55,685 nucleotides of DNA from the NCBI RefSeq assembly GCF_014857925.1, contig NZ_JACYVZ010000018.1, positions 1-55,685 on the forward strand, read 5' to 3'. Made by a program: the position numbers and the translations under genes. The DNA comes from Cysteiniphilum marinum. Lineage in GTDB: Bacteria; Pseudomonadota; Gammaproteobacteria; Francisellales; Francisellaceae. Shown here one piece after another: positions 19,093 through 28,147 of the stretch. The notes beneath the pieces are model-generated. The model was not told where the DNA came from. It saw only the letters and a list, made by a program, of their open reading frames with translations, and did no database searches. Position 1 is the first letter of the stretch. Every line of letters begins with the position of its first letter.

Positions 19093-19986
19093 TCAAGCTT
19101 GGGTAAATGAGGTATTTCTATATAAAAACTTCCCGCCCATTATTGAGTTTGTATTTATGCTGGTTAGAAAGTTATTAGGATCAAGCTTACCTAAGAAAAG
19201 AACAGATGTATTATTTGGTAGGTTCTTAAAGCTCAGCATGGCGGAAGTGTCTGTAGTATAATCGCTTTTGCTAATAGTGAAATATACTAGCTTGATTGTT
19301 TGATGTTGGTCATTAACATATTGAAGTGTTTTTTGTTGTAAAGGATGATTGCCTATAGATGCGGATATGTTGACGTCAGAACTACCCAAAACAACATAGT
19401 ATTCGTTTGATCTGTAAATATAAGGTGAATTACTTTGAAATCCTGATTCAGTCGTATTTGCAAAAATAGGTGGATTGAATCCTTTGCCATTATTGGATAT
19501 CGTCACAGCTGATGTGAAGGTCGTCTCATCAAATAGATGTGTGGTTGATAGTTCATTTTTGTCAGGATCAAGATAATTATCTATACTACCGCCAATAATG
19601 ACCGCATGATCACTGGTGTTTTCAACTTGCAAATGACAAGGTGTAAAGCCTGATGACACATTAAGCTCTTGAGGGCAATTATGGTTACTAAGCGTAATGT
19701 TTTTGCTTGATAAATAATCATTGACTGAAGTCAGAAAACCATTAGTTGGAATGGTAGTATTATTGCCAATGTTAAAATTATTCTGATTATAACTTAAATC
19801 AACTTGATGGGAGGATGCACCTTTTGAGGTAAGAGCAATGGGAGTGTTAGCACTTATTTTTAATAAAACGCCTGTGTGGGCATTATCCGTGGTGGCGCTG
19901 CCGCCACCTCCGCCACAACCAGATAAAACAAATATACTTGACAGCATTAAATACTTGTATTTTGTATTGATGCTCATTGATTTCAT
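19093..19986 (-). CDS. Putative lipoprotein of unknown function
   Basis: A 297-residue protein with a lipoprotein signal peptide. The lipobox LSGC puts the acylated Cys at residue 24, followed by five glycines as a flexible tether. The remainder is Asn/Ser/Thr-rich and strand-rich with two cysteines close together (NCPQEL and TPCHLQV), suggesting a secreted beta domain. ATG 19986 is chosen because AGGGGAG lies just upstream; an in-frame ATG at 20028 has none. I do not recognise a family. It is convergent with ampD. Confidence 0.65.
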   Translation of the reverse strand: MKSMSINTKYKYLMLSSIFVLSGCGGGGGSATTDNAHTGVLLKISANTPIALTSKGASSHQVDLSYNQNNFNIGNNTTIPTNGFLTSVNDYLSSKNITLSNHNCPQELNVSSGFTPCHLQVENTSDHAVIIGGSIDNYLDPDKNELSTTHLFDETTFTSAVTISNNGKGFNPPIFANTTESGFQSNSPYIYRSNEYYVVLGSSDVNISASIGNHPLQQKTLQYVNDQHQTIKLVYFTISKSDYTTDTSAMLSFKNLPNNTSVLFLGKLDPNNFLTSINTNSIMGGKFLYRNTSFTQA

Positions 19987-20224
19987 AATTCTCCCCTTTA
20001 TATGTTGATCGTTTATGTAAATAATCATATCTTGGATATGCTGTGATCAATTATGAGGGGATTATGTGTTTAAATTATGTAATTTAATCATTATTTTGTA
20101 GTTGTCGGCAGATTATCTTGAAGTAATAATGGATATCAAAAAAAGAAAAATATCCTACTGTTTCCTTTGTTAAGCGCTTCAGGTAGAATCTCATCCCATG
20201 ATGGAAGGCTAAGACCTAATAACA

Positions 20225-22027
20225 ATGAAAAAATCATTCTACAACATTCCTGCCACACGGCTTTTGCCAAGTAAGTGGGATATTTTCTCTTTATTTTTTG
20301 TACTTTCAATGGTGTTTGTTGTTGCTTGGGTGTGCAGCTCGCTAGGTGGTAATGTTGATTATCGTAACCTTACGAGTGTGACACAATACGAGCATATCTC
20401 AATGGATCTGTGGAATCTACCAAGATATGCAGCTGATACCACAGTGCGAATGTTTATTGCATTGTTTTGCTCATTTATATTTAGCTTTGTCATTGGTGCA
20501 TGGGCTGCTAAAAGCAAACGTGCGGAGAGCGTGATTATCCCAATTATCGATATATTTCAATCGATTCCAATTTTGGGCTTTTTAGCTATAACTATCACCG
20601 GGTTTCTCGCGATCTTTCCGTATTCGTTATGGGGCGCGCAATTGGCAGTAATCTTTGGACTTTTTACTGCGCAAGCTTGGAATATGATGTTAAGTTTTTA
20701 TCAATCACTTAAAACGATTCCTAAAGAGCTGCGTGAAGCGGCTGATATGTATCAATTATCAGGTTGGCAGCGTTTTTGGAAGCTTGAAGTGCCTTTTTCA
20801 ATGCCTGGACTCATCTGGAATACAATGATGTCAATGTCAGCCAGCTGGTTTATGATTGTTGCATCTGAAAGTATTGTCGTTAATTTCTCAGCGACAACGT
20901 CAGCAGCTATTAATTTACCGGGGATTGGTACTTTTATCGATCAGGCAAATAATGAAAGAAATTTCACAGCAGTTATTGCGGCCATTGTCGTTATGCTTGT
21001 TGTGATTGTGCTTTATGATCAACTTATCTTTCGCCCAATTGTTAAATGGTCTGAGAAGTTTGTCGTCAGTGATATGCAACAAGAAACAGGTTCAAACTCA
21101 TGGTTTTTAACGTTATTACAACGTTCAACTGTTTTGCAAAGCTTTAGTCATTTTATGGCAGTGCAAGCCAATCGATTGGTGAATATCTCCTATCTTAAAA
21201 AAGACCTAAGTAAAAACTATAATCAAATCGAGCATCAAAAAAATGAGCGTGAAAACTCTCGACTACAAGCCGCTATTTGGCAGCTGTGTGTTGCATTAAG
21301 TGTTGCTTTATTTTTGTATTTATCTTGGCAATTTATCTATGGTAATAAAGAAGATCCAATCACTTTTGCTGAGACTGCTAAAGTCTTTGGTTATGGTGCA
21401 TTAACTGCTCTTAGGGTTCTTGTGCTTATTGTATTAGCTTCAATTATTTGGGTGCCCATTGGGATTTGGATTGGCTTAAGACCAAAAGTTGCTGAGAAAG
21501 TGCAGCCTTATGCGCAGATTTTTGCCGCTTTTCCTGTGAATGTGCTTTATGGGTTATTTGGTACAGTTGTTATCGCCTTTAATTTAAATTTTAATATCTG
21601 GTGCATTTTGCTTATGGCACTAGGTACACAGTGGTATATCTTATTTAATGTGATTGCAGGTGCCTCTGCTATTCCATATGAGTTAAAAATGGCAGCTAAA
21701 AACATGCAATTAAAAGGCATGGTTAAATGGTTTAAGTTTTTATTTCCTGCCGTGATGCCGTTTTATGTGACAGGTGCGATTACTGCCGCTGGTGGTGCTT
21801 GGAATGCTAGTATTGTTTGTGAGTATATTAACTGGGGAAAAGACTCGGTGATTACGGCCTCCGGTATTGGGGCTTATATTTCTGAGCAGTATAACGCACC
21901 AGGAGATCATACTGCTAATATAGCCCTTGGTGTGGTCGTGATGTGTATTCTAGTGGTACTGACCAATAAATTGTTCTGGCGCAGACTGTATAACTATGCT
22001 GAGAAGCGCTTTAGCATGAATATGTAA
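20225..22027 (+). CDS. ABC transporter permease, two fused BPD permease units
   Basis: A 600-residue inner-membrane protein in which two binding-protein-dependent permease domains are joined head to tail. Each has an EAA loop that docks to the ATPase: ELREAADMYQLSGWQRFWKL in the first half and ELKMAAKNMQLKGMVKWFKF in the second. A hydrophilic linker lies near residues 290-350. The type belongs to the nitrate/sulfonate/bicarbonate group. The ATPase gene follows after 122 bp. No periplasmic binding protein gene is adjacent, so the substrate is unknown. Confidence 0.85.
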   Translation: MKKSFYNIPATRLLPSKWDIFSLFFVLSMVFVVAWVCSSLGGNVDYRNLTSVTQYEHISMDLWNLPRYAADTTVRMFIALFCSFIFSFVIGAWAAKSKRAESVIIPIIDIFQSIPILGFLAITITGFLAIFPYSLWGAQLAVIFGLFTAQAWNMMLSFYQSLKTIPKELREAADMYQLSGWQRFWKLEVPFSMPGLIWNTMMSMSASWFMIVASESIVVNFSATTSAAINLPGIGTFIDQANNERNFTAVIAAIVVMLVVIVLYDQLIFRPIVKWSEKFVVSDMQQETGSNSWFLTLLQRSTVLQSFSHFMAVQANRLVNISYLKKDLSKNYNQIEHQKNERENSRLQAAIWQLCVALSVALFLYLSWQFIYGNKEDPITFAETAKVFGYGALTALRVLVLIVLASIIWVPIGIWIGLRPKVAEKVQPYAQIFAAFPVNVLYGLFGTVVIAFNLNFNIWCILLMALGTQWYILFNVIAGASAIPYELKMAAKNMQLKGMVKWFKFLFPAVMPFYVTGAITAAGGAWNASIVCEYINWGKDSVITASGIGAYISEQYNAPGDHTANIALGVVVMCILVVLTNKLFWRRLYNYAEKRFSMNM

Positions 22028-22082
22028 CTCTAGTACGAATGAGCTAAGCAATTGAAAGTGTAAAAACTTAAAAGATAGAAAG

Positions 22083-22131
22083 ATAAAAAGTAAAAAATAA
22101 AAAGTAAAAAGTAAAAAGTAAAAAGTAAAAA
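22083..22131. repeat. Heptamer tandem repeat (G/A)TAAAAA x7
   Basis: Seven consecutive 7-bp units (GTAAAAA or ATAAAAA) between the permease stop and the ATPase start. The tract is prone to slipped-strand copy-number change and lies 18 bp upstream of the ATPase start codon. Confidence 0.8.
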
Positions 22132-22149
22132 CAACGGTGGGTAATTGTA

Positions 22150-23484
22150 ATGGCAATTGAAGCAATCAGTAAGATAAAACCAACCACAAATAAAATCATT
22201 TTAAATGTTGGTAAAGTTTCTAAAGCATTTAAAAAGGCAGATCGCCAAGATTTGGTGGTATTGGATCACGTTGATTTTTCGATGAAAGAGGGTGAGATTG
22301 TCGCACTCTTGGGTAAATCAGGCTCAGGTAAGTCAACCCTTCTTAGAATTATTGCTGGATTAACAGCGCCAACAACTGGTGAGGTGGTATATCGCGAGAA
22401 AAAAGTCTCAGGACCCGTGCCAGATATCTCGATGGTCTTTCAAAGTTTTGCACTCATGCCATGGCTTACTGTGTTGCAAAATGTAGAGCTAGGTCTTGAA
22501 GCTCGCAATATAAATGCTAAAGAGCGCAAGGAAAAAGCGCTCAAAGCGATTGATATGATTGGTTTAGATGGATTTGAAAATGCGTATCCTAAAGAGCTTT
22601 CAGGTGGAATGCGTCAACGTGTTGGTTTTGCACGTGCTTTAGTGTTGCAACCTGATTTGTTATTAATGGATGAACCGTTTTCAGCACTTGATGTATTGAC
22701 TGCTGAGAACTTGCGTGAAGATTTGCTTGAGCTGTGGGAAAAAAATGATGCGATGAAGGGCATTTTATATGTCACACATAACATTGAAGAGGCGGTATTA
22801 ACAGCGGATAGAATTATTATTTTTGGTAGCAATCCTGGCTTTATTCGTGGTGAGTTGAAGGTTGAGTTACCACATCCTAGAAACTCAAATGATGAGGCGG
22901 TTGGAGATTTGATTGATGAAGTTTATCGAATGATGACAACGGCAGAAACACGTGAGTTAACAGAGCGTATGAATAAGCGTAAAGCACTTACTATCGGTTA
23001 TCGCTTACCGGATGCTGAGGTCTCTGAATTAACAGGTCTTTTAACTGAGATGGATGATCTTCAAGCCAAAGGCTCAATCGACTTACCAGACTTGGCGGAT
23101 CATGTACGTTTGGATATTGATGATTTATTCCCGATTATTGAAACATTATCCGTATTGCATTTGGCGAGTGTTTCTGACGGGGATATCACGATGACAGCAT
23201 TAGGTAAGCAGTTTATGAATGCTGATATTGAAGAGCGTAAAGTGATATTCTCTAAATTGCTCGTGCAGCACATTCCATTAGCGCGCCATGTCGTTAAAGT
23301 GCTAAAAGAACGTCCAAATAAGAAAGCACCTGAATCACGCTTCTTATCAGAGCTTGAGGATCATTTGAGTGATGATGAAGCAGCACGTGTGTTTAACACC
23401 TTTATCGGTTGGGCGCGTTATGCTGAGATCATTGAATATGATGCCGCACTTGGCGTGTTAAGCCTTGATGAAACAAATACCTAA
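22150..23484 (+). CDS. ABC transporter ATP-binding protein with C-terminal AAA-associated domain
   Basis: Residues 1-260 are an ABC ATPase: Walker A GKSGSGKSTLLR, signature LSGGMRQRVGFARAL, Walker B LLLMDEPFSALD, and the H-loop in YVTHNIEEAV. Residues about 290-444 form an extra acidic helical domain like the AAA-associated C-terminal domain found in some nitrate/sulfonate-type transporters. It pairs with the fused permease upstream. Its stop codon is 1 bp from the stop of the convergent purine permease. Confidence 0.87.
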   Translation: MAIEAISKIKPTTNKIILNVGKVSKAFKKADRQDLVVLDHVDFSMKEGEIVALLGKSGSGKSTLLRIIAGLTAPTTGEVVYREKKVSGPVPDISMVFQSFALMPWLTVLQNVELGLEARNINAKERKEKALKAIDMIGLDGFENAYPKELSGGMRQRVGFARALVLQPDLLLMDEPFSALDVLTAENLREDLLELWEKNDAMKGILYVTHNIEEAVLTADRIIIFGSNPGFIRGELKVELPHPRNSNDEAVGDLIDEVYRMMTTAETRELTERMNKRKALTIGYRLPDAEVSELTGLLTEMDDLQAKGSIDLPDLADHVRLDIDDLFPIIETLSVLHLASVSDGDITMTALGKQFMNADIEERKVIFSKLLVQHIPLARHVVKVLKERPNKKAPESRFLSELEDHLSDDEAARVFNTFIGWARYAEIIEYDAALGVLSLDETNT

Positions 23485-23485
23485 C

Positions 23486-24814
23486 TTAGATCACTTTTAG
23501 CGAGTTCAGCATAATTAAAAAACAACAGAAAGTGATGATTACTGGCATTGGCTTTAGTTGTTTACGATCTTGAACCAGTACGATTACAAACCAGCTGACC
23601 ATACCCCAAACAATACCTTCTGATATTGATAATGTCAGTGGCATAAGAATAATCGTCATAAAAGCAGGGATGGCTTGTGTTAAATCATCCGAATGAATCT
23701 GTTTAACAGAGCACAGCATAAAGCTACCAACAATCACGAGTGCAGGGGCGACAACAAAAATTGGCACCATCATAACTAAAGGTGCCAAGAATAAGAAAGG
23801 CAAAAATAATACGCCAACAACGACAGCGACTAATCCAGTGCGCCCACCTACAGAGATGCCTGTGATTGACTCAACATACACAGAGGTTGGTGAGCTACCT
23901 AAAAGACCAGAAGAGGCTGAAGCAAATGAGTCCACAATCAGTGATTTCTTAATACGAATCGGTTGACCGTCTTTATCAAACCAGTTGGATGCTTGCGCTA
24001 AGCCGATTAACGTTCCTGTGCTGTCAAAAATATTAATAAATAAGAAGGTGAAAACTGCTGGAATAATAGCAATCTTAAAGCTACCCAACCAATCAATTGA
24101 GAAGAATAGTGAAAAATCAGGCAGTGAGAAGATATGATCTGGTGTATGCATGATAATGTGATCACCAAAGAAGCGCCCAACAGGAAAGGAGATAATACAT
24201 CCTAAAATAATCATCAGTAAAATAGCTGCTTTAAAGCGACAGGCTAAGAAAATAATAAGTGCAAAAAAGCAGATTAAGAATATGAGCGTTTCAGCGGTTA
24301 ATGGCGCGATTTCCAATAAACCTGAAGGTGCTTGATGGATAAAGCCTGCATTATAAAAACCAACTAAGGCAATAAATATGCCAATACCTGCGCCAATGCC
24401 ATGTTTAACCCCATCAGGGATCCCTGCAAGAATTTTGGTGCGGATATTGAAAATTGCCAATAGAGCAAATATAACCCCCGACCAGAACACTGCACCTAAT
24501 GCCACTTGCCAAGGAATGCCCCATGCTTTAACAATGGTATAGGTGAAAAATACATTCATACCCATCGCAGGGGCAAGTGCATAAGGATTTCTCGCATAAA
24601 TGCCCATAGCAATAGAGGCAAATGCTGAGATAATGACGGTACTTGTTACCAAAGCATTCTCAGGCATACCTGCTTGAGAAAGAATCTTGGCATTAACAAC
24701 GATAATATATAGCATTGCTAGGAATGTCGTGACACCTGCAATAAGCTCGGTACGTAGGTTGGTGTTATATTTAGTAAACTCAAAATAGCGACGTAAAAAA
24801 TGTAAAAAATTCAT
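23486..24814 (-). CDS. AzgA-type purine permease (NCS2 superfamily)
   Basis: Inner-membrane hypoxanthine/guanine/adenine:proton symporter type. The 442-residue protein begins FEFTKYNTNLRTELIAGVTTFLAMLYIIVVNAKIL, with PYALAPAMGMNVFFTYTIV and GIPDGVKHGIGAGIGIFIALVG, all hallmarks of the AzgA/PbuG/GhxP family. It also has LFINIFDSTGTLIGLAQ and SVYVESITGISVGGRTG. The exact purine is not decidable. Convergent with the ABC ATPase. The hpt salvage gene elsewhere in the window fits purine uptake. Confidence 0.88.
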   Translation of the reverse strand: MNFLHFLRRYFEFTKYNTNLRTELIAGVTTFLAMLYIIVVNAKILSQAGMPENALVTSTVIISAFASIAMGIYARNPYALAPAMGMNVFFTYTIVKAWGIPWQVALGAVFWSGVIFALLAIFNIRTKILAGIPDGVKHGIGAGIGIFIALVGFYNAGFIHQAPSGLLEIAPLTAETLIFLICFFALIIFLACRFKAAILLMIILGCIISFPVGRFFGDHIIMHTPDHIFSLPDFSLFFSIDWLGSFKIAIIPAVFTFLFINIFDSTGTLIGLAQASNWFDKDGQPIRIKKSLIVDSFASASSGLLGSSPTSVYVESITGISVGGRTGLVAVVVGVLFLPFLFLAPLVMMVPIFVVAPALVIVGSFMLCSVKQIHSDDLTQAIPAFMTIILMPLTLSISEGIVWGMVSWFVIVLVQDRKQLKPMPVIITFCCFLIMLNSLKVI

Positions 24815-24988
24815 AATGGATTAAAGCTGGGTTCCCAAGCGCGCTATTGTAGCATGAAATAAAAAACATGCTATTGTAAAATCTCATTGATTCAATACGC
24901 GAATTGCTTCAAATAAAGCGTAAGTATTTTGCGATGCTTTAAGGTACAATCTCATTGATTATAGAGTTGTTATAAGGAGTATTGTTAA
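24815..24988. other. Intergenic region with repeated 13-mer upstream of rpe
   Basis: A divergent promoter region for the purine permease and rpe. It holds a 7-bp inverted repeat TAGCATG/CATGCTA with a 10-nt A-rich loop and two direct copies of AATCTCATTGATT about 70 bp apart (near 24878 and 24948). No gene was found. Confidence 0.4.
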
Positions 24989-25648
24989 ATGCATTTTCAA
25001 ATTAATCCATCCATCTTGTCAGCAAACCTTGCGCATTTAGGTGATGATGTTAGAAAAGTATTAAAAGCGGGCGCTGATAATATTCATTTTGATGTGATGG
25101 ATAATCATTATGTCCCTAACTTAACATTTGGTTCAATGGTCTTAAAGGCATTGCGAGATGATGGTATTAATGCTGGCATGGATGTGCATTTAATGGTTGA
25201 GCCTGTTGATGCGATGATTGAGAGCTTTGCTAAAGCGGGAGCGACGAGTATAGTCTTTCACCCTGAGGCATCAAAGCATATTGATAGAAGCCTTGGTTTG
25301 ATCAAATCCTTTGGCATTGATGCCGGTCTTGCTTTAAATCCAGCAACGTCTGTCAATGTATGTGAACATGTGCTTGAGAGGATCGACAGACTTCTCATCA
25401 TGACGGTAAACCCAGGGTTTGGCGGACAAAGTTTTATCGATGCGATGTATGATAAGATAAGCACAACAGCACAATGGATTAAAGAATATAAAAGCGATAT
25501 TTTGTTAGAGGTTGATGGTGGGGTGAAAGTCGATAATATTGCCAAAATTGCAAACTGTGGCGCTCAGGCGTTTGTTGCAGGATCAGCAATTTTTAATGAG
25601 AGAGATTATAAAGAAATTATTGATAAAATGCGCCAACAATTAGGCTGA
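24989..25648 (+). CDS. rpe: Ribulose-phosphate 3-epimerase
   Basis: Interconverts ribulose-5-phosphate and xylulose-5-phosphate in the pentose phosphate pathway. TIM barrel with metal and catalytic residues in [33 protein letters not shown] and LEVDGGVK, and phosphate-binding GSAIF. The 219-residue length is normal. AAGGAG lies just upstream of the ATG. Confidence 0.95.
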   Translation: MHFQINPSILSANLAHLGDDVRKVLKAGADNIHFDVMDNHYVPNLTFGSMVLKALRDDGINAGMDVHLMVEPVDAMIESFAKAGATSIVFHPEASKHIDRSLGLIKSFGIDAGLALNPATSVNVCEHVLERIDRLLIMTVNPGFGGQSFIDAMYDKISTTAQWIKEYKSDILLEVDGGVKVDNIAKIANCGAQAFVAGSAIFNERDYKEIIDKMRQQLG

Positions 25649-25902
25649 GTAACCAGCAATCAAAATGGCTGTATAAACAAACACAATAAAGCCAGTAATC
25701 ACATTGAATAGAGAGTGTGAATAATCTTTTTATTTTTTTAGCAAAAAAAATTATTTACAGTGAAATAACTTGCTGTTACTTTATGCGAAATTTTTAGCAG
25801 TCTTGATTTTTAGCACTGATTCAAACATGAATTTAATGCTTAAAATCAAATACGTCTGATGAGGATCGGACATTGTTTAATTGGCACAAAACGGGAGTTT
25901 AC
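25649..25902. other. Upstream part of the rpe-speA intergenic region
   Basis: AT-rich stretch without a gene and presumed site of the speA promoter. Poly-T and poly-A tracts near 25725-25755 could serve as a weak rpe terminator or UP-like sequence. Nothing else is supported. Confidence 0.35.
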
Positions 25903-25992
25903 ATGGCCTTTAGTGAATAAATTGATGCATTGTGTGACTAATCACGCAATGACCCTCTGTTAATATGGCCTTTTGATCTATCAAAGGTTTTT
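25893..25992 (+). promoter_or_regulatory. Attenuator-like leader of speA with a five-codon leader peptide
   Basis: GGGAG (25893-25897) precedes a tiny ORF ATG-GCC-TTT-AGT-GAA-TAA (25903-25920, MAFSE). A 10-bp hairpin follows (25928-25937 with 25942-25951, loop CTAA). Then comes a terminator-like hairpin CCTTTTGA/TCAAAGG (25969-25987) with T5 (25988-25992), 4 nt before the speA GAAGGAG. GCCTTT inside the leader peptide could pair with the terminator 3' arm, giving a competing structure. The arrangement is seen; regulation is inferred. Confidence 0.45.
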
Positions 25993-26010
25993 CATAGAAG
26001 GAGATTTTCT

Positions 26011-27705
26011 ATGAGCAATATATTTTCATTTAACACACGTAATACATTTCAGCCTTACTTCAGTTATGATCAAAACAATCAGCTATGTGTTCATTATGGT
26101 CAGAGTTTCACACAGTCGAAACCACTGACTGAAATCATTGACAAAGTGCTACAAAAAGGCGGCAGTAAGCCTTGTGTACTCAACTTTAAACACATCATTG
26201 AAGATAGGATGTTAAATCTCTACCAAAGTTTTGCTAAATCAATGGAGAATTACCGCTATCAAGGTGCTTATCAATTAGCGTATCCGATCAAAGTAAATCC
26301 TAATGCTGCGGTGATGGAAACCTTAAAAGAGTGTGCTCATAAATATGACTTACCTTTTAACTTTGAAGTGGGTAGTAAATCTGAGTTATTAAGCGTTTTA
26401 GCACTTGCTGCAAAAAAAAATAATATCATTTGTAATGGCTTTAAAGACAAGGCGTTTTACGAACTTGCGAACTTAGCTGCTAAGCTAGGTTATACGGTCA
26501 TTATGGTGCTCGAAAATGTTGATGAATTAGCAGTTGTTAAATCTCTAAGCTATGAATCAGCCATTTGCTTTAAATTAGGCTATCGCACAAAGCCGTTTCA
26601 TGAGGATTTGCATAGTGTTAAGTTTGGTCTTAGCTTAAAAGACATTCATTTTGTCAATAATGAACTAAAAGCACTTAATTTGAGTGATAAGGTGGTATTG
26701 CTGCATGGGCATATCGGTTCACAGCTTAAGCAATTAAGTCAGGTGGAGAAGCATATTAATATGATGGTTTGCTTATATGGCAACCTATTAAGTGATTGCA
26801 CAAATCTCACAATGATTGATTTAGGTGGTGGCTTAGGTATTGATTATGAGGATACCCAAAATCCACGCTTTCAATTGCCATATTATGCTGAGACGATTGT
26901 TAGGACATTTAGCTATTTTGTCGATCTTTTTCAATTGCCTCACCCAAGCATTATTACTGAGTCAGGCAGAGCTGTGACAGCGATGTCAAGTGTGTTGATC
27001 GCTTCACCTCTTTATCAAAAATCAGAAAATGAAATCGTAACTCAAACAATCTACGATGAGGCTTTACAAGCAGGGTGGTTAAATGGTGAAATCAACTTAG
27101 TTGATTTGGTCAAAAGCTCAGGTGTTAGTTATTTGGGTGGCCACAATGCGCAAAAACTATGGGTTAATTTTTCACTGTTTCAATCTTTACCAGATCACTG
27201 GGGGATTGGGCAGCATTTCCCACTATTACCAGTAACACATTACTCAGAAGAAGAAAGTATCGATTGCCAGTTATTTGATATTTCATGTGATGCTGATGGT
27301 GTTTTTAAAGACAAAGAGGGCAATGATTATATTAATTTGCCATGCACTGAGATTAATGATCTTGCCTTTATGTTTGTCGGCGCTTATCAGGATATGCTCA
27401 GTAGCAAGCATAATATCATAGGACGTACGACTTCTGTTGAGGTGGATTTTGTAGCTTTTGATGAATGTATGTTGCATATTGAACAGGCTGAAGATTATCA
27501 TGCACTATTGTATCAGTACGGACATAATCCGCTGCAATTAAGCTCAAGGCTGCAACGTTTGGCCTATTTTCACTTAACGGAAGAGTTAACAGATCGTGAG
27601 CAATTATTGTTGGATAATATTCTAAGTGGCAATCCATATTTGCAATTGGCAGATGCTGAACAAGTGGCTTATGATTTTAATCAACAAATACTAAATAACA
27701 TTTAA
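26011..27705 (+). CDS. speA: Biosynthetic arginine decarboxylase
   Basis: PLP enzyme converting arginine to agmatine for putrescine synthesis. The PLP lysine is K94 in LAYPIKVNPN, followed by NFEVGSKSELL, the glycine-rich loop MIDLGGGLGIDYE and the substrate motif ITESGRAVTA. The 564 residues are shorter than the E. coli enzyme (about 658), mainly in inserted regions, but the catalytic barrel and C-terminal domain are present. Strong GAAGGAG site. No agmatinase gene is adjacent. Confidence 0.87.
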   Translation: MSNIFSFNTRNTFQPYFSYDQNNQLCVHYGQSFTQSKPLTEIIDKVLQKGGSKPCVLNFKHIIEDRMLNLYQSFAKSMENYRYQGAYQLAYPIKVNPNAAVMETLKECAHKYDLPFNFEVGSKSELLSVLALAAKKNNIICNGFKDKAFYELANLAAKLGYTVIMVLENVDELAVVKSLSYESAICFKLGYRTKPFHEDLHSVKFGLSLKDIHFVNNELKALNLSDKVVLLHGHIGSQLKQLSQVEKHINMMVCLYGNLLSDCTNLTMIDLGGGLGIDYEDTQNPRFQLPYYAETIVRTFSYFVDLFQLPHPSIITESGRAVTAMSSVLIASPLYQKSENEIVTQTIYDEALQAGWLNGEINLVDLVKSSGVSYLGGHNAQKLWVNFSLFQSLPDHWGIGQHFPLLPVTHYSEEESIDCQLFDISCDADGVFKDKEGNDYINLPCTEINDLAFMFVGAYQDMLSSKHNIIGRTTSVEVDFVAFDECMLHIEQAEDYHALLYQYGHNPLQLSSRLQRLAYFHLTEELTDREQLLLDNILSGNPYLQLADAEQVAYDFNQQILNNI

Positions 27706-27738
27706 ACCAAAAAGACAGTAATAAGCAGATAAAAATAC

Positions 27739-27770
27739 GATTGCTTTGGTTTTCATAAGCAATCTTTGTT
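27739..27770 (+). terminator. Intrinsic terminator of speA
   Basis: Stem GATTGCTT (27739-27746) and AAGCAATC (27757-27764) with a 10-nt loop, followed by TTTGTTATGATTTT. It lies 33 bp after the speA stop. Confidence 0.65.
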
Positions 27771-27794
27771 ATGATTTTGCCAGATAAAAAAGAC

Positions 27795-27821
27795 TATACC
27801 CATCGTAAATGATTTTGCGGT
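27795..27821. repeat. Solitary end of the MITE-like repeat
   Basis: 27 bp beginning TATACCCATCGTAAATGATT and ending TTGCGGT, matching the left terminal repeat of the 8954-9120 element with a few mismatches. No partner end is evident nearby. It sits upstream of the Imm-type gene. Confidence 0.55.
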
Positions 27822-27849
27822 GGCTATAAACTAAACCTAAGGTGTGCTT

Positions 27850-28134
27850 ATGCGTGTTTTACTTAATTTACTGTTTGTTGTTGCAGTCATTGTTGCTGTT
27901 TTGTTCTTTTTCCCATTCTCAATGCTTGTGTTACTTGGCGTATTGTTATTGATGCTTTATTTTTTACCAAGCTATATTGCTTTTAAAAAGCAGCATCCAA
28001 GTGCGATTATCATCTTTATTGTTAACTTATTGTTGGGCTTTACGTTTATTGTTTGGTTGATCTGCTTAATTTTGGCAATTGCTTATCAACCACGTACGAT
28101 TATCGTCGAAAAACACCACTACCATGGTGCTTAA
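27850..28134 (+). CDS. Small membrane protein of the superinfection-immunity (Imm) family
   Basis: A 94-residue protein with two to three hydrophobic helices. The motif LPSYIAFKKQHPSAIIIFIVN and then GFTFIVWLICLILA are characteristic of the Imm_superinfect family named after phage T4 Imm. Chromosomal members are widespread with unknown roles. There is no phage context here, so immunity is not implied. ATG 27850 has AAGG 7 nt upstream; an earlier GTG at 27844 is less likely. uvrD follows within 15 bp. Confidence 0.7.
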   Translation: MRVLLNLLFVVAVIVAVLFFFPFSMLVLLGVLLLMLYFLPSYIAFKKQHPSAIIIFIVNLLLGFTFIVWLICLILAIAYQPRTIIVEKHHYHGA

Positions 28135-28147
28135 TGTGATGACCGTG

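Noticed and set aside
25969-25992. The hairpin before speA as a simple terminator for rpe
   Set aside because: It is over 300 bp from rpe, behind a leader ORF, and abuts the speA ribosome-binding site, which fits a speA leader better.
27850-28134. Imm-type protein as evidence of a prophage or defence locus
   Set aside because: The family is common on chromosomes, and the neighbours are speA and uvrD with no phage genes.
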